From NCBI GenBank assembly GCA_934130485.1, contig CAKOYE010000030.1:1-14007 (forward strand): DNA of 14,007 nucleotides. Reading direction: 5' to 3'. Numbering within the stretch: position 1 is the first letter of the stretch; every line of letters starts with the position of its first letter. Under the pieces are notes generated by a model, which did no database searches, had not been told where the DNA came from, and was given only the letters and a program-made list of their open reading frames with translations. The position numbers were made by a program, and so were the translations under genes. This document shows, piece by piece, positions 5,905 through 12,799 of the stretch. This DNA is from an uncultured Bacilli bacterium (lineage in GTDB: Bacteria > Bacillota_I > Bacilli_A > RF39 > UBA660).

Positions 5905-7639
5905 TATTAAACACCCCAATTCTACTAGGAGATTTTCTAGATTGTAGCATTTGATATATTTCATTTCTAGCAATTAATTGTTTATGTGTTCCAACATCAT
6001 TAACTTTACCTTTATCAAGTACAACAATTCTATCTGCTTCTTTCATTAATTCTGGCTTTTTAGTTATCATAATTATGGTATGGTCTTTTTTTAAATTATT
6101 AATAAGTCTAGGAACTAATTTTGCAGTATCAGGATCTAAAGATGTAGTTATATCATCTAATAATAAAACTTCAGCTTCAGATAAAATAGTTCTTGCTATT
6201 GATATCATTTGCTTTTGCCCACCTGATATATTACTACCATTTTCTCTTAATATAGTGTTATAACCTTGAGGTAGTGTTTCAATAAATTCATGAATGCCTG
6301 CTTTCTTACAAGCATCTATTTGATTACTTATATTAGTGTCAACAAAATCCAAATTTTTTCTTATACTCATATTAAATATAAATGGTTTTTGATTAACAAC
6401 TGAAACGTTATTAGAGTATACTTCCTTACTAAAATCAAAAATGTTTATATTATCTAAAGTTATCTTTCCCTTTGTGGGTTCAAACAATCTTAATATTAAA
6501 TTAAATAACATTGTTTTACCACTTCCTGCTTCACCTACAATAGCAATAACTTCATTATGATCAATCTTTAAATTAATATTATTTAATATTTTATGATTTT
6601 TAATTTCTAAACTAACATTTTTAAATTCTATAATACCGTGAATATCTTTAGTATCAATCATACCAAATTGTATCTCTTTTGAATCGTAGTTTAATATATC
6701 ATTAATTCTGTTAACAGCAGTATTAACTTCCCTTATAGTTGAAGTAGAAGCAATTAAATCATTAATATAAGTAACTAAATATTCGTGATATGAAACAATT
6801 AAAACTAATACGCTTACATCTATTTTTCCTTTTGCCATTAAACAAATAAGCAATATATATAATAAAAATCTAAATATATAAGTTATGACTTTAACATCAT
6901 TATCTCTAATTGTATAATAATCTCTTTTTTTACCATAGAATTTGATAAATTTATTTTGAATTATATTTAGTTTATTTGTTAATTTCGGCAACATATTAAA
7001 TGTTTTTATTTCTTGTAATCCTGATACTATTTGCGTAAGTAATGTACTATATTTATCATCTTGTACTACAACTTTATTGTGATAATAATTAATTTTTCTA
7101 TCAGAGTTATTTCTAACGGTAATGTAGATTAATGCAAAAATAATTAATAGTAGTGCTAAATAAATATTATAAAAACCTACAATAATTAAAACTACTACAA
7201 TCTGTAACATTCCCATTAATACTTCTGATATTCTATCGTTCATATCTCCAATATTAATAATATCTGAATTAATTGAGTTCATAAGTCGTCCCTTACTTAT
7301 AAATCTAATAAAATTATTATCTACTGTAACTAATTTATTTAATACTTTTTTTGTTAATTTATCATAGCAATAATTCATATTAAATCCATAAATTTTATAA
7401 TTAATATAAAGAGCAATATTATATAAAATATAAGTTATTAAAAATGCTCCTAAGCAATAATAAGTCATTACTGCATTATTATCAGTTAAATATTTAATAA
7501 TTAATGAAGCAATAAGTGGTAATAAAATTGAAAACCCCTTATAAAAAAATGCTGATAATATATTTATAACAACATATTTTATTTTTAATTCCGCCAATTT
7601 TAAATAATCTTTAATAAAATTATAATACTCTTTTATCAT
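5897..7639 (-). CDS. Half-size ABC exporter subunit with degenerate catalytic site (heterodimer partner A)
   Basis: A 580-residue exporter half and first gene of the cargo operon. ATG 7639 follows the ribosome site GAGGTG (7653-7648). About six membrane helices occupy residues 20-290. The ATPase domain has Walker A GEAGSGKT (369-376), Gln417, a good signature ISGGQ (471-475) and Walker B VLLLDD (491-496), where Asp496 replaces the catalytic Glu. Lys527 stands where the switch His belongs (MITKKP). These are the hallmark changes of the non-catalytic partner in asymmetric exporters such as TM287/288, BmrCD and LmrCD. The domain order, sequence and even the linker resemble partner B, so the pair probably arose by duplication. 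The C-terminal tail (SRKSPSRIGVFNND) extends past the usual end and overlaps the next start. Confidence 0.93.
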   Translation of the reverse strand: MIKEYYNFIKDYLKLAELKIKYVVINILSAFFYKGFSILLPLIASLIIKYLTDNNAVMTYYCLGAFLITYILYNIALYINYKIYGFNMNYCYDKLTKKVLNKLVTVDNNFIRFISKGRLMNSINSDIINIGDMNDRISEVLMGMLQIVVVLIIVGFYNIYLALLLIIFALIYITVRNNSDRKINYYHNKVVVQDDKYSTLLTQIVSGLQEIKTFNMLPKLTNKLNIIQNKFIKFYGKKRDYYTIRDNDVKVITYIFRFLLYILLICLMAKGKIDVSVLVLIVSYHEYLVTYINDLIASTSTIREVNTAVNRINDILNYDSKEIQFGMIDTKDIHGIIEFKNVSLEIKNHKILNNINLKIDHNEVIAIVGEAGSGKTMLFNLILRLFEPTKGKITLDNINIFDFSKEVYSNNVSVVNQKPFIFNMSIRKNLDFVDTNISNQIDACKKAGIHEFIETLPQGYNTILRENGSNISGGQKQMISIARTILSEAEVLLLDDITTSLDPDTAKLVPRLINNLKKDHTIIMITKKPELMKEADRIVVLDKGKVNDVGTHKQLIARNEIYQMLQSRKSPSRIGVFNND

Positions 7640-7659
7640 ATCTAAGACACCTCATAATA

Positions 7660-7678
7660 ACATTTTAACATAAAATGT
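7660..7678. promoter_or_regulatory. 19-bp inverted repeat over the likely promoter of the exporter operon
   Basis: ACATTTTA-ACA-TAAAATGT is a perfect 8+3+8 dyad, 21 bases before the first exporter start codon. On the minus strand it contains TG-T-TAAAAT, an extended -10-like element (7670-7662), with only a weak -35 (TTAACT, 7692-7687, 19-base spacing). A repressor bound here would block transcription, as TetR/MarR/PadR-type regulators do. No regulator gene lies in the element, so a host regulator would be needed. The repeat is A/T-only apart from four bases, so it could be chance. Confidence 0.45.
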
Positions 7679-7729
7679 CGTTTTTTAGTTAAGTTGACGA
7701 CCAGTTTATAAAAATATTGTTATTTTTTA

Positions 7730-8515
7730 CTATATTTCTATTTCTTTTTCTAATTCATTATCTAATTCTTTAAACCAACCTAATTCTTCATCCCAAATAA
7801 TTTCATTATTTTTTAGTTTATTTATATTATTCAAAATAGAATACTTTAAATAACCATATTTATTTTCGATTTTATTGCCATATTCATCGTTAAAATCTCT
7901 TTCAAGTACTCTTGGTATAATATAGTGAATAATCATCATTAAATCGCTTAATTCGTGTTCTTGGAGTAGTTTTTCAAATAACTTATCATAATAATAAATT
8001 TGTGAATCAGTTTTAAGTATATAACCACGATCTATTAAGTCTATAGTTAAATAATTATGATTATCTTTAAAAATATTAGAGGATTTGGTTTTATCGCCTT
8101 TATCTATTTGTTCTTTAGTACTTTGTTTATTAGTATTTTGTTGTGTATTAAATTCAACATCTTGAAAATCAAGATATTGATTTTCGGTATCTTGCTTATG
8201 GATACCTGGTTCTAAATGTGGTTCTTCATAAATATTATAAACATATTCAATTCTTTTACTTTTTGTTTGATTTGGATACATCTTTTCAATTACTAAATAT
8301 CCCTTTTCTTTTAATTCATTTAAAGCAGTTCTTAAAGAGGTTTTGCTTTCTTTACAATTAGCTTCTAATCCTGCTAGTGAATAGTCCCAATCTTCTGGTA
8401 AAGATAACATATAAGAAAGAAGTCCTTTTGCTTTCAAACTTAGATTTTTATTTTGTAGATGATGATTACTCATAATTGTATAATTTTTTCTTTTTTCAAC
8501 TTTAAATACAGCCAT
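7730..8515 (-). CDS. Winged-helix replication-initiator-like protein (HTH_36 type)
   Basis: A 261-residue protein. The N-terminal domain AVFKVEKRKNYTIMSNHHL...LSLKAKGLLSYMLSLPEDWDYS (2-45), then LRTALNELKEKGYLV, is the winged-helix found in many initiator-like proteins of Firmicutes conjugative and integrative elements, phages and plasmids. A polar, Gln/Asn/Lys-rich linker covers about 95-150. The C-terminal part holds YDKLFEKLLQEHELSDLMMIIHYIIPRVL and KYGYLKYSILNNINKLKN (about 215-235), like the C-terminal region of such proteins. The likely role is binding an origin on the excised circle, or regulation, inferred from family resemblance. ATG 8515 is chosen over GTG 8524 because ribosome site AAAGGGTG is correctly spaced only from the ATG and the family begins MAVF. 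A terminator separates it from the zinc-ribbon gene upstream. Confidence 0.75.
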   Translation of the reverse strand: MAVFKVEKRKNYTIMSNHHLQNKNLSLKAKGLLSYMLSLPEDWDYSLAGLEANCKESKTSLRTALNELKEKGYLVIEKMYPNQTKSKRIEYVYNIYEEPHLEPGIHKQDTENQYLDFQDVEFNTQQNTNKQSTKEQIDKGDKTKSSNIFKDNHNYLTIDLIDRGYILKTDSQIYYYDKLFEKLLQEHELSDLMMIIHYIIPRVLERDFNDEYGNKIENKYGYLKYSILNNINKLKNNEIIWDEELGWFKELDNELEKEIEI

Positions 8516-8544
8516 TAGTATCACCCTTTCTTAAATTTTAATAG

Positions 8545-8570
8545 AAAAAAAATCCTAATTTCTTAGGATT
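8545..8570 (-). terminator. Intrinsic terminator of the zinc-ribbon gene
   Basis: AATCCTAA (8551-8558), loop TTTC and TTAGGATT (8563-8570) form an 8-bp perfect stem, followed on the minus strand by about eight T (8552-8545). The 5' arm of the hairpin contains the stop codon of the zinc-ribbon gene, so termination directly abuts translation. Confidence 0.8.
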
Positions 8571-9180
8571 CTAAATCAAATATATTTTCATCAAATATTT
8601 CTTTAAATGGTTTAACAAAATATTTCCAATTGTCAGGAACTTTGTCATTACCACTTTTTACATAATCAATTCCATTATAATAGGTACATTTTAATATCCA
8701 ATAGTATTTAGCATATTCATAAGAAAGACCATAGTGACCATTCCATAAATTTGGTTTATATTTCTTAAATGAAACAAGTATTTTATTTTTATCTTTAATT
8801 GTTAAAGTTTTTTCTTTTATAGTTATCCAATTAATCTTCAAAGTATATTTTGGATTATCTTTATCACTAAAATCAAAGATATATCTATAATAGTTATTGT
8901 TAATACAAATAATAAAATTAATAATAGAAATATCTATAGTGTACATAACTTTTCTAGATTGAAAACAATTATTACAATTTTTACAATAACGATTAAGTAA
9001 ATGACTTATTAATCTTTCACCATCAAAATCATACTTATTAAAACCTTTACGATAACTAATATTTTTACCGATATCATGTTGATCTATATAATTCTTTTTA
9101 TCTTTCTTTTTTCCTAAATACCCATATGCAATATTAAATGTATTTTGACTATTACAAAATGGACAATTAGCTTTTCCCAT
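8563..9180 (-). CDS. Zinc-ribbon protein of unknown function next to the right end
   Basis: 205 residues, not recognised as a named family. The N-terminus has CPFC (Cys6, Cys9) and, after a Lys/Tyr-rich stretch, CKNCNNC (Cys66, 69, 72). Together these look like a split four-cysteine zinc site. The rest is rich in aromatic residues (many Tyr, Trp, Phe) and alternating beta-like segments (IDISIINFIICIN, KYTLKINWITI, LTIKDKNKILVSFKKY), with no transmembrane helix or catalytic motif I can name. The ribosome site TTTGGAGG lies 7-8 bases before ATG 9180. It is the element gene closest to the right attachment core and has its own terminator. A role in DNA binding, element control or defence is open; position alone does not decide it. 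Confidence 0.75.
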   Translation of the reverse strand: MGKANCPFCNSQNTFNIAYGYLGKKKDKKNYIDQHDIGKNISYRKGFNKYDFDGERLISHLLNRYCKNCNNCFQSRKVMYTIDISIINFIICINNNYYRYIFDFSDKDNPKYTLKINWITIKEKTLTIKDKNKILVSFKKYKPNLWNGHYGLSYEYAKYYWILKCTYYNGIDYVKSGNDKVPDNWKYFVKPFKEIFDENIFDLES

Positions 9181-9242
9181 TTAATTCCTCCAAACTTCGC
9201 AAGTTCTTAAACAAAAAAGCCTTTATTTATAAGTTTTCCCCA

Positions 9243-9257
9243 TATGTCTTTAATTGG
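9243..9257. repeat. Right attachment-site core (attR), 15-bp direct repeat
   Basis: Second copy of TATGTCTTTAATTGG. The base after it (9258) resumes the permease frame. The element side carries AGTTTTC (9232-9238), the inverse complement of GAAAACT (929-935) at the left end. The two would face each other across the core in the excised circle. Confidence 0.9.
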
Positions 9258-9429
9258 CGTTATTATGGGAGAATTTTTAGTTTCTAAAGAGGGACTAGGT
9301 TATTTAATTATGTATGGATCACAGGTATTTAATTTGAATTTAGTAATTGCTGGAATAATTGTTTTATGCATTATAGCGACACTTATGTATTATTTAATCT
9401 TTTATATAGAAAAAAGGTTTAAAAAATAA
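9258..9429 (+). pseudogene. 3' part of the interrupted ABC permease
   Basis: These 172 bases continue the permease frame broken at 909. They encode the conserved VIMGEFLVSKEGLGYLI segment, a last hydrophobic helix (about VIAGIIVLCIIATLMYYLIFYI) and a basic tail ending RFKK, TAA. The ATG inside the attachment core (9244) could in theory start a 61-residue piece, but only CCCCAT precedes it and no ribosome site is present. It is therefore silent until the element leaves. Confidence 0.93.
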
Positions 9430-9443
9430 ATCATTTTTTCTAT

Positions 9444-9472
9444 TTGACTTAATATTTATATAATGTTACAAT
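9444..9472 (+). promoter_or_regulatory. Sigma-A promoter of the nucleotidyltransferase gene
   Basis: TTGACT (9444-9449), a 17-base spacer and TACAAT (9467-9472) predict a start near 9479. It overlaps an in-frame ATG at 9463, which therefore cannot be the translation start. It isolates the downstream gene from the broken transporter operon. Confidence 0.75.
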
Positions 9473-9498
9473 TTAAGTACAAAGAAAGAGGTTATTAT

Positions 9499-10413
9499 AT
9501 GGAGAAAGAAAAAAACAAAACATTATTAATTATGGCAGCGGGAATGGGCTCTAGATTTGGTGGATTAAAACAAGTGGAACCAGTTGGACCTAATGGTGAA
9601 TTTATTATTGATTATTCAATTTATGACGCTATTAAAGCAGGTTACAATAAGGTTGTTTTTATTATAAAAGAAGAAAACTATGATATTTTTAGAGAAACAA
9701 TTGGAAAGAGAATTGAAAATAAAATAAATGTTGAATATGTATTTCAAAAATTAGAACATGTTCCTAGTAATTTTAAAGTTCCTGAAGAAAGAGTTAAACC
9801 TTGGGGAACTGCTCAAGCAATTCTAGAAGCAAAAAATAATATTAACGAACAATTTACAATTATAAATGCCGATGATTTTTATGGTAGTGATGCTTACACT
9901 GTTTCATCGAAGTTCATAGATAAAAATGATAATCCAAATATTTATTCTGTTACAGGTTATATGATTAAAAATGTTTTATCAAAAAATGGTGCGGTTAAAA
10001 GAGGCGTATGTAATAATGTAAATGGTCTATTAAAGGAATTACTAGAAAGTTCAGTAGAAGTTATAGATGGTAAAATTATTGCTTCACCACTTAATGGAAG
10101 TAGTAAGTTTTCTATGAATGAGAGAGATTTGGTATCTATGAATATGTTAACATTTACTCCAACTATTTTTAAGTATATAGAAGAACATTTTTCTGAATTT
10201 TTAATTAAAAATAAAGATAACATTTTGAAGTGTGAATATTTAATTCCAGATGTAGTTTATAATATGATATTAGAAAATGAGGCAAAAGTAGAAGTACTTT
10301 CTACTACCTCAGAGTGGTATGGTGTAACATATAAAGAAGATAAAGAAGAAGTAGTTGGTAATATTAAAAAATTAATAAAAAATGGTGTATATCCAAATAG
10401 TTTATGGAAATAA
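9499..10413 (+). CDS. Nucleotidyltransferase of the sugar-phosphate type
   Basis: A 304-residue soluble enzyme of the NTP-transferase fold (GT-A-like), which joins an NTP to a sugar phosphate or similar alcohol phosphate to make an activated nucleotide and pyrophosphate. The N-terminal IMAAGMGSRFGGLKQ (residues 11-25) is the nucleotide-binding loop, with its conserved Arg and Lys. PWGTAQAILEAK (about 102-113) is the second base-contacting segment and INADDF (about 121-126) the metal-binding Asp pair. Residues from about 260 form a C-terminal extension ending in WYGVTYKEDKE and a lysine-rich helix. ATG 9499 is chosen because AGAAAGAGG precedes it and 9463 lies within the promoter. The substrate cannot be read from sequence; cell-wall or polysaccharide precursor synthesis is the common role. 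It is a single-gene unit with its own promoter and terminator. Confidence 0.85.
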   Translation: MEKEKNKTLLIMAAGMGSRFGGLKQVEPVGPNGEFIIDYSIYDAIKAGYNKVVFIIKEENYDIFRETIGKRIENKINVEYVFQKLEHVPSNFKVPEERVKPWGTAQAILEAKNNINEQFTIINADDFYGSDAYTVSSKFIDKNDNPNIYSVTGYMIKNVLSKNGAVKRGVCNNVNGLLKELLESSVEVIDGKIIASPLNGSSKFSMNERDLVSMNMLTFTPTIFKYIEEHFSEFLIKNKDNILKCEYLIPDVVYNMILENEAKVEVLSTTSEWYGVTYKEDKEEVVGNIKKLIKNGVYPNSLWK

Positions 10414-10416
10414 AAG

Positions 10417-10445
10417 CATTGTTGAATTCAATAATGTTTTTTCTT
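10417..10445 (+). terminator. Intrinsic terminator after the nucleotidyltransferase
   Basis: CATTGTTG (10417-10424), loop AATT and CAATAATG (10429-10436) form an 8-bp stem with one G-U pair, followed by TTTTTTCTTT. It starts 4 bases after the TAA. Confidence 0.8.
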
Positions 10446-10519
10446 TATAAAAATTAAATTAATCGAAACTTAAACTATCAATTTTAATAAAATTATGATA
10501 TTATTATTATGGTGATATT

Positions 10520-12613
10520 ATGATGGATATAAGCACATTAAATAGTAATCAACAAGAAGCAGTTGAAACAACTACCGGGCCTATTTTAGTAATTGCGGGA
10601 GCTGGTAGTGGAAAAACAAAAGTATTAACAACTAAAATCGCATATTTAATCGAAGAAAAAAATGTTAATCCATCATCAATACTAGCAATAACATTTACGA
10701 ATAAAGCAGCTCGTGAGATGAAAGAAAGAGTTACAAAAATGCTTGGAATTGTCGCTAGAAATATTCAAATTTCTACATTCCATTCATTTGGTTTATTAGT
10801 TATTAAAGAGAATTATGAAGCATTAGGATATAAATCAAATTTTACTATATTGGATAGTGATGATTCTCTAACAATTGTAAAAAAAATAATGCGTGAACTT
10901 AATATTGATACAAATCACTATAATCCAAAAGCAATAAGAAACCATATAAGCGGAGCTAAGAATGAACTACTTGATTCTAATCAATATGAAAGATATGCTA
11001 ATAGTGACTTTGAAAAATTGGTAGTATCAATTTATGAAAAGTACGAAGAAAAATTACTTATTAATAATTCTCTAGATTTTGACGATCTATTAATGTTACC
11101 AATTAAATTATTTAAAAGTAATCCTAATATTTTAAAAGAATATCAAGAAAGATTCAAATATGTTTTAATTGATGAATATCAAGATACAAATGAGGCACAA
11201 TATAATTTAGTAAAAATGATAAGTGCTAAATACAAAAATGTGTGTGCAGTTGGTGATAATGATCAATCAATCTATAGTTTTAGAGGTTCAAATTATCGCA
11301 ACATATTAAATTTTGAAAAAGATTACGTTAATCCTAAAGTAGTAGTTTTAGAAGAAAATTATCGTTCTACAAAAAATATTTTAAATGCTGCAAATTCTGT
11401 CATAAAAAATAATAAATTACGTAAAGAAAAAAATTTATGGACGGATAATGAAGATGGCGAATTAATAAAATATTACCGAGCTATAGATGAAAAAGATGAA
11501 GCATTTTATGTAGTTAAACAAATCAAAAATTTAATTTCTAATGGTGTAAAAAGAGCTGATATAGCAATACTTTATAGAACTAATGCTCAATCAAGAAATA
11601 TTGAAGATGCACTATTAAGAGAAACAATACCTTATAAAGTAGTTGGAAGTTTGAACTTTTATAATAGAAAAGAAATTAAGGATTTAACTGCCTATTTAAA
11701 ATTAATATACAATATTTATGATGATATAAGTTTAACAAGAATAATTAACGTTCCTAAAAGAGGAATAGGTGCAAAAACTATAGATAAATTAGTTACTAAA
11801 GCAAATGAAGAACATAAATCAATTTTTGAGGTTATTAGTGAAGGAAAAGAATTAATATTTAAAAATCAAATAGAAACATTAAAAAAAATTGCAGAAAATA
11901 GTTCATTAACAGAATTAGTTGATTCAATATTAGAATTAACTGGAATGAAAGATGCGTTAGTTAACGAAAAGACAATCGAAGCTGATGTTAGATTAGAAAA
12001 CCTAGAAGAATTTAAGTCAATTACTAAAACATTTGAAGAAAGAAATGGACTTGTTTCATTAGAGGACTTTTTAATGGAAATAAGTCTTGTTACAGATGTC
12101 GAGGAACAAAAGCAAAGTAGTGATTTAGTAACACTTATGACTGTTCATAGTGCTAAAGGGCTAGAGTTTGATAATGTATTTATTATTGGTTTAGAAGAAG
12201 GAATTTTCCCACATAATAATTCATTTGCAACCGAAGAAGGACTAGAAGAAGAGCGAAGACTATGTTATGTAGCAATAACACGTGCTAAAAAAAGATTGTG
12301 GTTAATAAATGCTAAAAGAAGGATTCTGTATGGAATAGATAATTGTAATCCACCTAGTAGATTTATCAACGAAATAAATGAAGAATATCTTGAAAATGAG
12401 TCTATAATAAATAATGAGGCACATAATAATATTAAATTTGAAAATGTTGTAGATCAAACGGTAGAATATAAAATAGGTGATAAAATAATTCACGACGAAT
12501 TTGGTGAGGGAATAATTGTTGGAGTTGAGAAATACATAATTTCTGTAGCATTCTCTTACCCTGCTGGAATAAAAAAACTTATTAAAGGACATAGAAGTAT
12601 AAAGAAGGTGTAA
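10520..12613 (+). CDS. pcrA: UvrD/PcrA-type DNA helicase
   Basis: A 697-residue superfamily 1A 3'-5' helicase acting in repair, replication-fork clearance and rolling-circle replication. Motifs run in order: Q-motif LNSNQQEAV (7-15), Walker A GAGSGKT (27-33), Ia TFTNKAAREM, Ib TFHSFG, II LIDEYQDTN (about 219-227), III VGDNDQSIYSFRGS, IV ENYRST, V TVHSAKGLEFDNVF and VI CYVAITRAKKRLWL. The C-terminus ends in a small beta domain (EYKIGDKIIHDEFGEG...), the Tudor-like module that binds RNA polymerase in Bacillus PcrA. Length is slightly below the usual 720-740. ATG 10520 follows GGTGAT; ATG 10523 is equally possible. PcrA rather than RecB-like or Rep-like is supported by the whole-length layout and Bacillota context. 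It appears to head an operon with the next two ORFs. Confidence 0.95.
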   Translation: MMDISTLNSNQQEAVETTTGPILVIAGAGSGKTKVLTTKIAYLIEEKNVNPSSILAITFTNKAAREMKERVTKMLGIVARNIQISTFHSFGLLVIKENYEALGYKSNFTILDSDDSLTIVKKIMRELNIDTNHYNPKAIRNHISGAKNELLDSNQYERYANSDFEKLVVSIYEKYEEKLLINNSLDFDDLLMLPIKLFKSNPNILKEYQERFKYVLIDEYQDTNEAQYNLVKMISAKYKNVCAVGDNDQSIYSFRGSNYRNILNFEKDYVNPKVVVLEENYRSTKNILNAANSVIKNNKLRKEKNLWTDNEDGELIKYYRAIDEKDEAFYVVKQIKNLISNGVKRADIAILYRTNAQSRNIEDALLRETIPYKVVGSLNFYNRKEIKDLTAYLKLIYNIYDDISLTRIINVPKRGIGAKTIDKLVTKANEEHKSIFEVISEGKELIFKNQIETLKKIAENSSLTELVDSILELTGMKDALVNEKTIEADVRLENLEEFKSITKTFEERNGLVSLEDFLMEISLVTDVEEQKQSSDLVTLMTVHSAKGLEFDNVFIIGLEEGIFPHNNSFATEEGLEEERRLCYVAITRAKKRLWLINAKRRILYGIDNCNPPSRFINEINEEYLENESIINNEAHNNIKFENVVDQTVEYKIGDKIIHDEFGEGIIVGVEKYIISVAFSYPAGIKKLIKGHRSIKKV

Positions 12614-12615
12614 TT

Positions 12616-12771
12616 GTGAAAAATATAATAGAGGCAATTGGAAAATTTATGAATCCAGTTAAAGAATTTATGATAAAACATCAAAGTAATCCATTACTTT
12701 GGTTAGTATTATTTGGACTTGGTATTTTTGTCTTTGCGTCAGTTTATAGAGCATTACAAAAAGAAAAATAG
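12616..12771 (+). CDS. 51-residue single-pass membrane protein after pcrA
   Basis: A small ORF starting with GTG two bases after the helicase stop. The ribosome site AAGAAGGTG lies inside the end of pcrA with a 5-base gap, so the two are translationally coupled. An amphipathic N-terminal half (residues 1-25) is followed by one membrane helix, about 26-43 (NPLLWLVLFGLGIFVFASVY), and a basic tail RALQKEK, suggesting the C-terminus is cytoplasmic. I recognise no family. The tight coupling, clear membrane segment and ribosome site make it a likely real gene. Confidence 0.75.
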   Translation: MKNIIEAIGKFMNPVKEFMIKHQSNPLLWLVLFGLGIFVFASVYRALQKEK

Positions 12772-12799
12772 TAAAAATGAGAATAAGAGGGTGTTTTTA

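Larger units (their letters stand above)
895..9257. mobile_element. Serine-recombinase integrative element, 8,348 bp plus duplicated target core
   Basis: Identical 15-bp direct repeats (TATGTCTTTAATTGG) sit at 895-909 and 9243-9257, exactly where the permease reading frame breaks and resumes. Excision by recombination between them restores the permease without a base lost or gained. The recombinase gene lies 41 bp inside the left repeat and reads towards it, the usual place for an integrase. All element genes are on the minus strand. They encode a zinc-ribbon protein, a winged-helix initiator-like protein, an ABC exporter pair, a GNAT enzyme, a nitroreductase, a 41-residue protein and the recombinase. 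No relaxase, type IV secretion gene, phage structural gene or transposase is seen. It is therefore an integrative element with cargo, possibly mobilizable in trans, rather than a conjugative element or prophage. That the recombinase at its left end moves it is inferred from position. Confidence 0.9.

Noticed and set aside
6075..6263. Plus-strand ORF opposite the ATPase domain of an exporter gene
   Set aside because: Antisense shadow of the ABC motifs (it spans the complement of the signature and Walker B).
4198..7639. Exporter as a bacteriocin processing transporter
   Set aside because: Neither subunit has an N-terminal C39 peptidase domain, and no double-glycine precursor peptide is found nearby.
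895..9257. Element as a prophage, IS-based transposon or conjugative element
   Set aside because: No phage structural or lysis genes, no DDE transposase or terminal inverted repeats, and no relaxase, coupling protein or secretion ATPase in any frame.
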